Assembly (NCBI GenBank): GCA_015057705.1
Contig: SVDU01000015.1
Coordinates: 62,001 to 126,000, forward strand
Source of the DNA: Paenibacillaceae bacterium
GTDB lineage: Bacteria; Bacillota; Clostridia; Lachnospirales; Lachnospiraceae
Direction of reading: 5' to 3'
Length of the DNA stretch: 64,000 nt
This document shows positions 1-9,062 of the stretch, one piece after another. The stretch's first letter is position 1. Every line of letters starts with the position of its first letter. A model generated the notes under the pieces. That model saw only the letters and a program-made list of their open reading frames with translations. It ran no database searches and had not been told where the DNA came from. Both the position numbers and the translations under genes were made by a program.

Positions 1-490
1 TATGGCAAGGCATAAGGCGCACGGTGTATCAAAACTGGCTTTGTTTGCCGCCGCAGCCCCGAGTCTGGTAAAACGGCAGAATTTCCCCTATGGAGTTGAT
101 GTGCAGACGGTGACGGATATTATAAACGGAACTTATGAAGACCGGCCCAATATGCTAAGAAACTTTGGAGATATATTCTTCTTCCAGCATTTAACCGCAC
201 CATTTTCGGATTGGTTTTTCCAGGTGGGACTGCAGGCAGCCGGCTGGGCAACAGCAAAAGTTGCAAATACATGGATTCAGGAGGTTTTGTTCCAGGATCT
301 GACAGAAATTTGTGTACCAACTCTGATTATTCATGGAATCCATGATAAAGTAGTACCCTTCCAGTTAGGGGAGATTCAGCATCAGTATATTAAGAATTCA
401 GTGCTTCTGCCATTTGAATTCAGCGGACATGGCGCGTTCTATGATCAGAAGGATGAATTTAATCAGGCATTGGCAGAGTTTGCAAAGTAA
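1..490 (+). CDS. alpha/beta hydrolase, C-terminal part (5' truncated by window edge)
   Basis: The visible 162 residues are the C-terminal half of an alpha/beta-fold hydrolase. The ATG at position 2 is probably internal, because the nucleophile elbow (GxSxG) that must precede the ARHKAHGVSKL segment lies upstream of the window. The acid and the base of the triad are visible: Asp in HGIHDKVVPF (about residue 113) and His in FSGHGAFYDQ (about residue 142). The central stretch (residues 35-95) would be the cap. Substrate cannot be told; small-molecule ester or haloperoxidase-like chemistry is typical of the fold. A strong terminator follows 17 bp after the stop. Confidence 0.85.
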   Translation, partial: MARHKAHGVSKLALFAAAAPSLVKRQNFPYGVDVQTVTDIINGTYEDRPNMLRNFGDIFFFQHLTAPFSDWFFQVGLQAAGWATAKVANTWIQEVLFQDLTEICVPTLIIHGIHDKVVPFQLGEIQHQYIKNSVLLPFEFSGHGAFYDQKDEFNQALAEFAK

Positions 491-506
491 TTATGTTAGC
501 ATAGAT

Positions 507-559
507 AACAGGACAATTAGAAGAAAGGAACGGTTTTTTTCTTCTGTTGTCCTGTTTTT
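507..559 (+). terminator. intrinsic terminator after the hydrolase gene
   Basis: AACAGGACAA (507-516) pairs with TTGTCCTGTT (547-556); the inner arms AGAAGAAA and TTTCTTCT extend the stem. A T-run follows. Confidence 0.85.
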
Positions 560-704
560 CTATGATTTTTTAAGATACTCTGAATTATATGTCACGGGAA
601 TTAATGCTCATCACCATTCACAAATTCTCTTATATGAGGTATAATGAGGTTACGTATACAATTTTGTACTGTATTATAAGAGATAGAAAGGTGAGGGATG
701 CTGC

Positions 705-1652
705 ATGAATATGAGGAAAATTATGGCACTGATGCTAACGGCGGCATTGGTTACAGGGGCAAACTGTACCACTGCATCAGCTGCTTCCAGAAAGAAGATC
801 ACTACAGTAAAAATGACGGTAACGGCGGATATTGTGTTGGGAGGAAACATTTCTGAACAGCAGGCAGAAGTTACGGTAAAAGGCGATAAAATTGAAGTTG
901 ATCAGTGTGAATTTATCAATGACGGTTTCCAATGGTATGAAAATGATGTTCCAAGACTGGAAGTAACCATGCACTGTCAGGATGATTATTATTTTGACAC
1001 TAAGGATGGAAGTTATACCATTGAGGGCGGGACTTATGTAAAGCAGAAAAAGGAAGATTATAACCAGACTGTGATTGTTACCATAGATTTACCTTCTGCA
1101 GGCGAATTTACGCAGCCAGTCAGCTCCTTAAACTGGACCGATGGTCATGTGGCAAACTGGTCAAAGAGCGTGGGAGCAGGAAGCTATGAAGTTAAGCTTT
1201 ATCGTGATGGAAAAGGTGTAGGAACGGCAAAAACAACGGATCAGACAAGTATGGAGATGGGAGCCTTCCTGACAAAAGAAGGAAACTACACATTCCAGGT
1301 TCGTACTGTAAATGTAAAGAATCAGCAGAAAAAAGGCAATTGGGTAGAGTCTTCACAAAACTTTGTCAGCGGGGAACAGGCCAAGTCCAATTTTATAAAC
1401 TATGCAGGCAGCTGGAAGCAGGATCAGACAGGCCGGTGGTATGAAAATGGAGATGGCAGCTACTCAAAAAACAACTGGCAGAATATCAACGGAAAATGGT
1501 ATTTCTTTAACGCGCAGGGATATATGGCAACAGGCTGGATCGACTGGAATGGGAAACAGTATTACTGTGACACACAGACTGGACAGATGCTTACGGATAG
1601 TACGACTCCTGACGGCGCCAAAGTCGGTTCTGACGGAGCTCGGCTACCTTAA
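705..1652 (+). CDS. secreted cell-wall-binding protein (choline-binding-type repeats)
   Basis: A 315-residue exported protein. Residues 1-27 are a signal peptide (basic start, hydrophobic core, cut near ASAAS). The middle (about 30-120) is beta-rich and unassigned, and about 125-225 resembles a fibronectin-type beta sandwich. The last 80 residues carry wall-binding repeats with the WKQDQTGRWYENGDGSY and NGKWYFFNAQGYMATGW signatures of the choline/teichoic-acid-binding family. No catalytic domain is recognisable, so a structural or adhesive surface role is the likely one. The start is preceded by AAAGGTGAGGG. It is a single transcription unit ending at the terminator near 1680. Confidence 0.85.
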   Translation: MNMRKIMALMLTAALVTGANCTTASAASRKKITTVKMTVTADIVLGGNISEQQAEVTVKGDKIEVDQCEFINDGFQWYENDVPRLEVTMHCQDDYYFDTKDGSYTIEGGTYVKQKKEDYNQTVIVTIDLPSAGEFTQPVSSLNWTDGHVANWSKSVGAGSYEVKLYRDGKGVGTAKTTDQTSMEMGAFLTKEGNYTFQVRTVNVKNQQKKGNWVESSQNFVSGEQAKSNFINYAGSWKQDQTGRWYENGDGSYSKNNWQNINGKWYFFNAQGYMATGWIDWNGKQYYCDTQTGQMLTDSTTPDGAKVGSDGARLP

Positions 1653-1669
1653 AGATGGATCATATTTGC

Positions 1670-1696
1670 ACGGGCTGCATATTGCAGTCCGTTTTT
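1670..1696 (+). terminator. intrinsic terminator after the wall-binding protein
   Basis: ACGGGCTGCA (1670-1679) and TGCAGTCCGT (1683-1692) form the stem, followed by TTTTT. Confidence 0.85.
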
Positions 1697-1791
1697 AATG
1701 CAAAGGAAACGGATTGCCGTGTGGCAGGACGTGGAAAATACTTGTAGAATGAGGAATTCTATCATATAATAACACGAAGGAGCAGATGGAA

Positions 1792-2910
1792 ATGACAACA
1801 TATATGGCTGGAAACAAAGGAAAAAGGATTCTGGCACTGGCAGCTGTTCTTTGTATGATTTTTCTGACTGGGTGTGTATATAAAGCAACCGGATCAGATG
1901 ATTTAAATACTGCTGTGCTAAATGAGACTGATGATCAAAAGACTGGCTTTGGACTGGCTGCACATTTTATTGATGTAGGTCAGGGTGACAGCACCCTGAT
2001 TGAAGCAAATGGTCACTTTATGCTTGTTGATGCAGGAGAAAAAGATCAGACAGACACAGTTGTTAATTATTTAAAGGCACAGGGAGTAAAAAAAATTGAT
2101 TATGTGATCGGCACACATCCCCACTCGGATCATATCGGCGGTCTGGAGGGAGTGATCCGGGAATTTGATGTAACAACTGTTATGCTTCCGGAAAAAGAGC
2201 ATACTACAAGAATCTATGAGCGGATGCTTGATGCCATTGCAGATAAAAATATTAAGCTCACCATCCCAAAAGCAGGTGAAAGCTACCGTCTGGGTGATGC
2301 CTCTTTTCAGATTATTTCGCCCAACCGGGATTATGGGGATAATTTAAATAACTGGTCCATAGGCATGAGGCTGGTATACGGAAAAACCAGCTTTGTTTTA
2401 TGCGGGGATGCGGAGAAGGAAGCTGAACAGGATATGATGCTAAGTGGATTTCCTCTAAAAGCAGATGTTTTAAAAGTATCCCATCATGGCAGCAGCACCT
2501 CATCAGCCCCGGAATTTATAAAAGCGGTTAGTCCGCGGTATGCGGTTATCTCATGCGGGAAGAATAATGATTACGGGCACCCTCACAAAGAAACAATGGA
2601 ATTATTTAAGAAACAGGGAATTAAAGTTTTGCGGACGGATCAGATTGGAACAATCGTAATTGAAAGTGACGGAACCGTGCTTCGGATTTTGGGGCAGGAA
2701 GAGCAGCAGGAGAGTCTTGCTGGGGAAACCAGGGAAAATGAGACTGATACCCACAAGGATTATATTATAAACACCAATACAGGCAAATTTCACCTTCCGG
2801 ACTGCAAGCTTGCACAATCCATAAAAAAGGAGAACCGGAAGCTATATACTGGAACCAGAGAAGAACTGATTAACCAGGGGTTAGAGCCGTGCAAAAGCTG
2901 TAACCCATAA
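1792..2910 (+). CDS. ComEC/Rec2-like metallo-beta-lactamase lipoprotein
   Basis: Probably a surface-anchored hydrolase of the ComEC C-terminal type, members of which act on nucleic acids; substrate unknown here. A lipobox (LTGC, near residue 29) predicts lipid anchoring. The metal site is clear: GTHPHSDHIGG carries HxHxDH (about residue 108), followed by CGDAE and SHHGS. The last 45 residues (FHLPDCKLAQ to EPCKSC) form a small Cys-containing module like the Ada-type metal-binding domain often fused to such enzymes. Start: AAGGAG (1777-1782) is 9 nt before the ATG at 1792 and only 3 nt before the one at 1786, so 1792 is preferred. It lies 26 bp ahead of the DUF3006 gene, a frequent partner. 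Confidence 0.88.
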   Translation: MTTYMAGNKGKRILALAAVLCMIFLTGCVYKATGSDDLNTAVLNETDDQKTGFGLAAHFIDVGQGDSTLIEANGHFMLVDAGEKDQTDTVVNYLKAQGVKKIDYVIGTHPHSDHIGGLEGVIREFDVTTVMLPEKEHTTRIYERMLDAIADKNIKLTIPKAGESYRLGDASFQIISPNRDYGDNLNNWSIGMRLVYGKTSFVLCGDAEKEAEQDMMLSGFPLKADVLKVSHHGSSTSSAPEFIKAVSPRYAVISCGKNNDYGHPHKETMELFKKQGIKVLRTDQIGTIVIESDGTVLRILGQEEQQESLAGETRENETDTHKDYIINTNTGKFHLPDCKLAQSIKKENRKLYTGTREELINQGLEPCKSCNP

Positions 2911-2936
2911 AGAACCGGCATGAGGGGGGAAATACC

Positions 2937-3149
2937 ATGCAATATATCATAGACCGGATCGAACAGGAGATTGCGATCTGCGAAGAGGAAAGCGGAACTA
3001 TGGTGAAGCTGTCTTTAAAGGAACTCCCAAAAGGATCCAGAGAGGGGGACGTATTGTTTAAAGTAAACGGAGCGTTCCAATTTGATGGTGAAGAAACAAA
3101 CCGGCGCAGACAGAAGATGCGTGAGAAACTGAACAGACTCATAAAATAA
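2937..3149 (+). CDS. DUF3006 family protein
   Basis: A 70-residue acidic/basic protein that begins MQYIIDRIEQEIAICEEE, typical of DUF3006. This family is repeatedly found beside ComEC-like beta-lactamase-fold proteins, as here (26 bp after one). The N-terminal half looks like a small beta barrel (VKLSLKELP then GDVLFKVNG) and the C-terminus is a basic helix. Function unknown; a helper of the upstream hydrolase is an inference from context. GGGGGG-type ribosome site at about 2924-2930. Confidence 0.8.
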   Translation: MQYIIDRIEQEIAICEEESGTMVKLSLKELPKGSREGDVLFKVNGAFQFDGEETNRRRQKMREKLNRLIK

Positions 3150-3162
3150 AGGATTTGAATAT

Positions 3163-4155
3163 ATGAAAAACTACATTGTACTGGATCTGGAATGGAACCA
3201 GAGCGCTGGAGGGAAGGAGGAAGCAGTCGACCATTTTCCCTTTGAGATTATTGAAATCGGAGCAGTAAGGCTGAATGAGACCATGGAAGAAACGGGAGAA
3301 TACAGGAGACTGATTAAGCCCAGAGTCTATACTGAGCTTCATGAAAAAATCCTGGAAGTGACCCACATGGATCAACAGACGCTGATGGAAGAGGGAATCT
3401 GCTTTGAGGAGGCTGTGAAAGAGTTTTTTCTCTGGTGTGGAGACGATCCCGTATTTTGTACATGGGGATCCATGGATCTAACGGAGCTCCAGCGAAACAT
3501 CGCCTATTATGGACTGCCAGATCCCTTTAAAAAACCCCTTCTTTACTATGACATCCAAAAACTTTACAGCCTTCTGGAGGGGGATGGGAAAGACCGGGTG
3601 TCTCTTGATGTTGCTGTTTTTGAATCAGGAGTCATGGAAGAACGTCCGTTTCACAGAGCTCTTGATGATGCTCATTATACGGGACGGATTATGAGTAAAA
3701 TGGACTTTAAAAAGGTGGAGGCATACTGGTCTACGGATTATTATTGTCTGCCTGCCAATAAAGAGGAAGAGATCTATCTGGTCTTCCCCAGATATTCCAA
3801 ATACATTTCAAGGCCTTTTGAATCAAAGCAGGCGGCCATCGAGGATAAAACGGTAACTGATCTCATCTGCTGTAAATGCAACCGGATGCTGAAGAAGAAA
3901 ATACGGTGGTTTTCTGTAAACCAGAAAGTATATACCGCACTGGGATGTTGCCCTGTTCATGGTAATGTAAAGGGGAAAATCAGGCTGAGGCGAAATGATG
4001 AGGGAATGGTTTATGTGGTAAAGACCATGAAGCTGATTGGTGAGGATGAAATTGGCGGAATCTATGAAAAAAAGGACGAGGCAAAGAAAAAACGGGTGGA
4101 AAAGACCAAAGTCCGCAAGCTGAACAAAAAGAAGGGGGCAATCCCCCCTTCTTAA
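3163..4155 (+). CDS. DEDD-type 3'-5' exonuclease (DnaQ/RNase T/KapD-like)
   Basis: Residues 1-180 form an exonuclease fold: VLDLEWNQ (Exo I, D and E), the Exo II region around FCTWGSMDL, and HRALDDAHYT (Exo III, HxAxxD). About 150 extra C-terminal residues include CCKCNRMLKK plus a later ALGCCPVHG, which look like a four-Cys zinc site, and a very basic tail (KKKRVEKTKVRKLNKKKG) suited to nucleic-acid binding. Substrate (RNA or DNA) cannot be decided. It starts 13 bp after the DUF3006 gene, probably in the same operon. Its last codons lie inside the convergent terminator hairpin. Confidence 0.85.
   Translation: MKNYIVLDLEWNQSAGGKEEAVDHFPFEIIEIGAVRLNETMEETGEYRRLIKPRVYTELHEKILEVTHMDQQTLMEEGICFEEAVKEFFLWCGDDPVFCTWGSMDLTELQRNIAYYGLPDPFKKPLLYYDIQKLYSLLEGDGKDRVSLDVAVFESGVMEERPFHRALDDAHYTGRIMSKMDFKKVEAYWSTDYYCLPANKEEEIYLVFPRYSKYISRPFESKQAAIEDKTVTDLICCKCNRMLKKKIRWFSVNQKVYTALGCCPVHGNVKGKIRLRRNDEGMVYVVKTMKLIGEDEIGGIYEKKDEAKKKRVEKTKVRKLNKKKGAIPPS
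4129..4153. terminator. bidirectional terminator overlapping two convergent stop codons
   Basis: AAGAAGGGGG (4129-4138) and CCCCCTTCTT (4144-4153) make a very stable 10-bp stem with a short loop. It lies inside the 3' ends of both the exonuclease (stop 4155) and the convergent response regulator (stop 4152). Confidence 0.75.
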
Positions 4156-4862
4156 TATTCGCTTTCCCGCATCCGGTAACCAACACCTATTTCTGTAAAA
4201 ATATAATTTGGTTCTCCCGGATTTATTTCGATTTTTCTCCGGATATGTGCCATATTCACTCTTAGAATCTGGTTATTACTGTCTGCATAGGGTCCCCAGA
4301 TATGGTTGATCATGTAGTCATAGGTAAGTACCTTGCCGGAGTTCTCTGCCAGAAGGGATACCAGTTTATATTCAATCTGTGTTAAATGGATCACATGCCC
4401 ATTTAAAGTAACCAGGCGCTTGGCAAAGTCAATTACAAGCCCCTTGCATTGATACGGTGTCTGTATCACAGAACCGTCAACTGTGCTGACTGTGGATTTG
4501 CCGTGTCGCAGCGCTGTGCGGATTCTGGCCAGAAGTTCGCTGGTGCCAAAGGGCTTGGTAATATAATCGTCAGCGCCATAATCAAGGGCTGTAACCTTTT
4601 CCTGTTCCTGAGTTCTGGCAGAAATGACAATGATAGGAATGGCTGACCAGCTTCTTACATTCCTGATAATATCCAATCCGTCTATATCAGGCAGACCCAA
4701 ATCCAAAAGGATAACGTCAGGACAGTTGGAACTGATCATAGCCAGCCCGTCTTTTCCATTCACTGCACTGATGACCTTATAATCATGTCTTTGCAGGGTG
4801 CTTTCAATAAAACCCGAAATATTCTTTTCGTCTTCAATAATTGCTATTGTAAATTTATTCAC
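4152..4862 (-). CDS. OmpR/KdpE-type response regulator
   Basis: A 236-residue regulator with an N-terminal receiver (acidic pocket IIEDEKN; phospho-acceptor Asp in VILLDLGLPD; signalling Lys in YITKPFG) and a C-terminal winged helix (LTQIEYKLVSLLAE to VGYRMRE). Sequence style is closest to KdpE. The start is taken as the GTG at 4862, preceded by GGGAGAG; the reading frame is open further upstream but without a ribosome site. It overlaps the end of the kinase gene by 8 bp, so the pair is translationally coupled. No kdpFABC potassium pump is present in the window. Confidence 0.88.
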   Translation of the reverse strand: MNKFTIAIIEDEKNISGFIESTLQRHDYKVISAVNGKDGLAMISSNCPDVILLDLGLPDIDGLDIIRNVRSWSAIPIIVISARTQEQEKVTALDYGADDYITKPFGTSELLARIRTALRHGKSTVSTVDGSVIQTPYQCKGLVIDFAKRLVTLNGHVIHLTQIEYKLVSLLAENSGKVLTYDYMINHIWGPYADSNNQILRVNMAHIRRKIEINPGEPNYIFTEIGVGYRMRESEY

Positions 4863-5940
4863 AAGTATTCTCTCCCAATGGTAATGTAAAAGTAAAGATT
4901 GCCCCAAGTGATTCATTGCCCGCTGTTATGCTTCCGTTATGTGCGGTTATGATTGTCTTACAGATGGACAAACCAATTCCCATACCCTTATGAGAATCTC
5001 CACTGCTGTTTGGGGAAGGGGTATATCCGTCAAATATGGTAGAAAGCCTGTCTGGTGCGATTCCGACTCCATGATCACGGATGTCAAATCGGGCGTTACC
5101 ATCCTCAATGGAGATGGTTAAACTGATAGGATCTTTGGAATTTGAATGGTACACTGCATTTTCCAGAAGGTTGATAATCACCTGTTCAATCAGTGTGGCA
5201 TCCATGGGAACCATGACCAGTTCATCTGGTACGGTTACCTTTACCGCGGTACCAGGAAAACGTTTATGAAAACGCATGACTGCTTCGGACGCTACCTCCT
5301 CCAATGGTTCCAGGGATTTGGTTATCTGTGTTTTCGTCCCCCGGATTCTGGTGACTGTCAGCAAATTTTCTACCATGTTAAGAAGCCAGTTGGCATCTTC
5401 ACGGATTCCGTTTACCAGAGTTGCTTTTTCTTCTTCAGGCATGGAATCGTGATCATCAAGAAAAGAGTTGCTTGCACCGATAATTCCGGTTAAGGGTGTT
5501 CTGAGATCATGTGAAATGGCTCTCAGCAGATTTGCCCGCATTGTCTCTTTCTCTGCTTCCATTAAAAGCTTTTCCCGTTCACGGATAATTTTATTCTGAT
5601 ATTTTAAATGTGTCGTGGTGGCACTTGTAATACTGGATATGACCATTAAAGCAATAAAGGTAATGGGGTATCCATCCATGGTGAAATTTAAGTGCATAAA
5701 AGGGTATGTAAATACCAGATTTACGCAGATTACACTAATGAAAGATGCTATGACTCCCGGTATATATCCATTTGAAAAACGGGAGATCAGAACAACTGCC
5801 ATCATATATACGATACTTACATTCGCGGTGTGTCCGCCCACAAAGACCAGCAGATAAGAAACAATGGTTGCTCCGGTCAGAGCTAAGATGGTAACCAGAA
5901 AGTTCCACACCAGTTCTTTTCTTGACAAGGACTTTTTCAT
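4855..5940 (-). CDS. KdpD-like sensor histidine kinase lacking the N-terminal KdpD domain
   Basis: A 361-residue kinase with four membrane helices in about residues 10-105 (DUF4118, the KdpD membrane domain), a HisKA domain with RAISHDLRTPLTGI (His about residue 150), and a HATPase with NLLENAVYHS (N box), DHGVGIAPD (G1) and GMGIGLSICK (G2). Full KdpD has about 880 residues, with an N-terminal KdpD/USP region that is absent here. Start at 5940 chosen because GGGAGGGG sits just before that ATG. It is followed by its regulator with an 8-bp overlap. Confidence 0.87.
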   Translation of the reverse strand: MKKSLSRKELVWNFLVTILALTGATIVSYLLVFVGGHTANVSIVYMMAVVLISRFSNGYIPGVIASFISVICVNLVFTYPFMHLNFTMDGYPITFIALMVISSITSATTTHLKYQNKIIREREKLLMEAEKETMRANLLRAISHDLRTPLTGIIGASNSFLDDHDSMPEEEKATLVNGIREDANWLLNMVENLLTVTRIRGTKTQITKSLEPLEEVASEAVMRFHKRFPGTAVKVTVPDELVMVPMDATLIEQVIINLLENAVYHSNSKDPISLTISIEDGNARFDIRDHGVGIAPDRLSTIFDGYTPSPNSSGDSHKGMGIGLSICKTIITAHNGSITAGNESLGAIFTFTLPLGENTCE

Positions 5941-5952
5941 AACCCCTCCCAT

Positions 5953-7500
5953 TTACCGGAATTTAAATTTTTCTTTTCTCCAGCCTTTTTTTCTGGAGGT
6001 ATAGATACCGCGGCGCTGTTGAAGAAGTGAATCAAATTCATCTGCCGAGACACCTGATTCTTTCAGACGTTTTAGTCTTTGTTCCCTCCGTATCAGAGAG
6101 TTTTGTTCTTCCTGGTGCTTCCTGAAAATCATAAAAGATATAAGGCCACCGATAACAATGGCAGCTCCTACGCATCCAAGGATAAGCCAGGCTGACATAG
6201 GGATCTCAAAAGGCCTTAATGCTTTTTCCCTATAATCCTGTGCTGCCCCGTCTGCTTTCAGCTTTGCTGCGTCCCTTCCTGCTAAAGCGTCTACGGCCTC
6301 TTCAGACGTTTCAGAAGCTTTGGTAGAAGGAGCATCTTCAAGCTTTGATTTAACTGCGGATGCTACCAGGGAATCGTTGATTTCCAGAAAGGTAGAACCA
6401 ACTACTCTGTCCTGGTAACGATAATTAATTTTGGCTATTGCATTTTCCGGATCATCGTTTGATATGTCATAACTTAATTCTGGCTGGGCATCATAAAAGT
6501 CGGCAGTCTTTGGTAATATAATGCGGCTGTCAGGATCCAGTACCAGCGCTTCCGGTTTTGTGATGGAAAGACCGCTGAAATTTAAATCGTTGGTAATGGA
6601 ACTATAGGTTTTTTCGTATTCAGCCGCTTTTAAAGACGTAAAATTATTAAAACCAAATTCCAGAAGATTTTTGGTATCTGCCCAGTATTGGGGAGTAGAT
6701 CCCTTTAGTATAACGGTGATGAGCTTCATTCCGTTTTTATCGGCGCACGTAATCAATGTATTGCCGGCAAGCGTGGTATAACCAGTTTTTCCGCCCACAA
6801 TCTCAGGATAGTAATAAGGAGAACCTTTTCTCATCATTTTATGTCCCGGATAGATGGCCAGTCCCTCTTTGTTAATGGAATTAGGTGGAAGTTTATAATA
6901 GGTAGTGGAATCGATCTCTTCAAAGATGGGATTATTAAAGGCTGCTCTGGCAATGAGTGCCATGTCGTAGGGGGATGTATAATGTTCCGGGTTATTTAAA
7001 CCGCTGGGGTTGGCAAAATGAGTGTTTTTGCAGCCAAGTTCCTTTGCCCTAGCATTCATCATATCGGCAAAAGCCTCTCTGCTTCCTGCAACATGTTCTG
7101 CCAGCGCATTGGCAGATTCATTGGCAGATTTTAGTAAAAGAGCATAAAGGCAGTCTTTTACAGACAGCTGGTCCCCTTCGTTAATTCCGGCATTGCTGCT
7201 TCCGGATTCCACATTAAATACAGCATCATGGGAAAAGGTTACAGTGTCGTCCAGCTTGCAGTTCTCAATCACCAGCAATGCAGTCATTACCTTTGTAATA
7301 CTTGCAGGAAAATACTGGTTGTGTATATTCTGTCCCCAGAGAATTGTTCCAGTATCCCCATCCATCAGGATCGCTCCATCTGCCTGTACCGATACATTGT
7401 CAGGCCAGTCAACAGCTGCTTTCCCGGTTACTGTAAAGGAAGAGGCGAACAAAAACAGACACAGGAAGAAACTTAATACTTTTTTAGTCAATTGGGTCAT
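5953..7500 (-). CDS. dacF: D-alanyl-D-alanine carboxypeptidase (PBP5/DacF family)
   Basis: A 515-residue low-molecular-weight penicillin-binding protein that trims the terminal D-Ala from peptidoglycan stem peptides outside the membrane. All three active-site motifs are present: SITK (SxxK, in FPASITKVMTA), SAN (SxN, in LKSANESAN) and KTG (in VGGKTGYTTLAG). A signal peptide lies at the N-terminus (hydrophobic run to KAAV). A second membrane helix near the C-terminus (AWLILGCVGAAIVIGGLI) and a basic cytoplasmic tail replace the usual amphipathic anchor. The start at 7500 is preferred: GGAGAG precedes it at a suitable distance and the upstream ATG at 7518 has no ribosome site. The gene symbol is by family, not proven orthology. 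Confidence 0.87.
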   Translation of the reverse strand: MTQLTKKVLSFFLCLFLFASSFTVTGKAAVDWPDNVSVQADGAILMDGDTGTILWGQNIHNQYFPASITKVMTALLVIENCKLDDTVTFSHDAVFNVESGSSNAGINEGDQLSVKDCLYALLLKSANESANALAEHVAGSREAFADMMNARAKELGCKNTHFANPSGLNNPEHYTSPYDMALIARAAFNNPIFEEIDSTTYYKLPPNSINKEGLAIYPGHKMMRKGSPYYYPEIVGGKTGYTTLAGNTLITCADKNGMKLITVILKGSTPQYWADTKNLLEFGFNNFTSLKAAEYEKTYSSITNDLNFSGLSITKPEALVLDPDSRIILPKTADFYDAQPELSYDISNDDPENAIAKINYRYQDRVVGSTFLEINDSLVASAVKSKLEDAPSTKASETSEEAVDALAGRDAAKLKADGAAQDYREKALRPFEIPMSAWLILGCVGAAIVIGGLISFMIFRKHQEEQNSLIRREQRLKRLKESGVSADEFDSLLQQRRGIYTSRKKGWRKEKFKFR

Positions 7501-7554
7501 GCTCAATAATCTCTCCATAGTTATGTTTCAGTTTCAGATAATTTATCAATTTAC

Positions 7555-7583
7555 AGTATAGGTGATTTTGGGTAACAAGTAAA
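7555..7583 (-). promoter_or_regulatory. sigma-A promoter for the D-Ala-D-Ala carboxypeptidase gene
   Basis: On the minus strand TTTACT (7578-7583), a 17-nt spacer and TATACT (7555-7560). It lies in the gap before the carboxypeptidase start, so that gene need not depend on upstream transcription. Confidence 0.6.
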
Positions 7584-7585
7584 GT

Positions 7586-8281
7586 TTATTTGCTATTTTT
7601 CCCCTTTTTACGCATAAGAAACACGCATAAAGCTAATAGTATCACGACCGAGAAAAAGTAGAGAAAACCAATATAAAAAACAGTGTCCCTGAAAAAACCT
7701 TCCGGAACGATATTAATCAGCATGTCAGTAGAAGGATCAAGCATCCAAAAATCATTTGTAAAAAACATATGGTGAAACAGTATAAAATACCTTGTAAAAT
7801 CCGAAGAAATAATTCCTGCGATTACAGCGGATCCAAGGAAAAATAGCCCGCTTCCTATTAGAACTGACCGGGGAAATGTATTGTTCCAGCTTATTTTCAA
7901 TAACATAAGGATAATGAGGCATAGTACCATTACCATAAGGCAGCCTCTGCGGATCGACATAGCTCCTAAAAACAGTCCCTGAACATCTTCCATATGAGCA
8001 ATTTCTCTGGCACTGAAAAAATCTCTGCGGACGCCCCCCATTGTGGTACTCACCTGAAGTTCTGTCCGGTTACCTTTTAAATATGCCATCATCTGGTTTG
8101 TAACATCCATCAGATCATCCATTTTCATGGAAACTGATTCTGTTACATTATATTTTTTATATTCCTTTTCGAAATACCCGGGAGTCCAGTAAACAGCGGC
8201 CTCGACTGCTGTAAATAACAGTACAACCATAAGGCAGATGGAAAAAATGATACCAAACGTATATTGCAGTAAACGGTTCAT
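7586..8281 (-). CDS. TIGR01906 family integral membrane protein (DUF1461)
   Basis: A 231-residue protein with an N-terminal membrane helix, an extracytoplasmic loop of about 80 residues and four further hydrophobic segments (about 110-130, 138-160, 175-190 and 200-222). The loop order YWTPGYFEKEY ... REIAHMEDVQGLF matches the TIGR01906/DUF1461 family seen in Firmicutes, whose function is unknown. It starts 19 bp after the TRIC-like gene stop with a good AGGAGGT site, so the two are probably co-transcribed. Confidence 0.78.
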   Translation of the reverse strand: MNRLLQYTFGIIFSICLMVVLLFTAVEAAVYWTPGYFEKEYKKYNVTESVSMKMDDLMDVTNQMMAYLKGNRTELQVSTTMGGVRRDFFSAREIAHMEDVQGLFLGAMSIRRGCLMVMVLCLIILMLLKISWNNTFPRSVLIGSGLFFLGSAVIAGIISSDFTRYFILFHHMFFTNDFWMLDPSTDMLINIVPEGFFRDTVFYIGFLYFFSVVILLALCVFLMRKKGKNSK

Positions 8282-8300
8282 GTGTAACCTCCTGATTCTA

Positions 8301-8951
8301 TTATTTTTTAACGGCTGTAGGCAGATTCCAGCAAAAACGGGTAGCCAGAAGACGAATTACAATGACAGTTGCAGCGCCTGCCAGCATGGCAATGTCTTCA
8401 TTGATGTGATTCATCAAACCGGCGTACAGCATGGCTCCTGCAATGGAAGCACAGGCATAGATGTGCTTTTTAAGAACATAAGGGGTCTGGCCTGCCATGA
8501 TATCACGCAGGATACCTCCGCCCACACCAGTGATAACACCTAGAAAAACTATAAGAAAATGATAATCACCATAGCCCGCCAAAACAGCAGTATCGATTCC
8601 AACTACTGTAAATGCGCCAAGACCGATTGCATCAAAGATATTCATCACCTTTTCAAAAGTTTCCATGTGGCGGCCGGAAATAAATTTCTGATTCATCCTT
8701 ACTGTAATAAATAGAAGCATAACCGTAATAAAGGCAAGTAATACGTAAATTGGGTCCTTAAACAGCGCAGGAGGGACATTTCCAATAATAATATCCCGCA
8801 GCATACCGCCGCCCACTGCTGTAGTAACGCCCAGAACAATGACTCCCAGCAAATCAAGCTGTTTTTTAATGGCGACCATGGCTCCCGAAGAGGCAAATGC
8901 AATGGTACCAACTGCTTCTACAAAAAAAAGCAAAGATAATTCTATTTTCAT
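8301..8951 (-). CDS. UPF0126/TRIC-type cation channel family protein
   Basis: A 216-residue protein with seven hydrophobic helices arranged as two repeats. Each repeat carries the family's glycine-rich signature: VTTAVGGGMLRDIIIG (about residue 45) and ITGVGGGILRDIMAG (about residue 130). Bacterial members (YicG-like) fold as trimeric intracellular-cation channels; ion specificity here is not readable. GGAGGATATCC precedes the ATG. Confidence 0.88.
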   Translation of the reverse strand: MKIELSLLFFVEAVGTIAFASSGAMVAIKKQLDLLGVIVLGVTTAVGGGMLRDIIIGNVPPALFKDPIYVLLAFITVMLLFITVRMNQKFISGRHMETFEKVMNIFDAIGLGAFTVVGIDTAVLAGYGDYHFLIVFLGVITGVGGGILRDIMAGQTPYVLKKHIYACASIAGAMLYAGLMNHINEDIAMLAGAATVIVIRLLATRFCWNLPTAVKK

Positions 8952-9062
8952 GGATATCCTCCGATTATTTCAAGTAGGGAAATTAAGGCAAGTATAAAAG
9001 CTGTGGGAGTGTTTGTCAATATACAAAAACTGTGAGAAATACAGCTGTTCACAAAATATATC

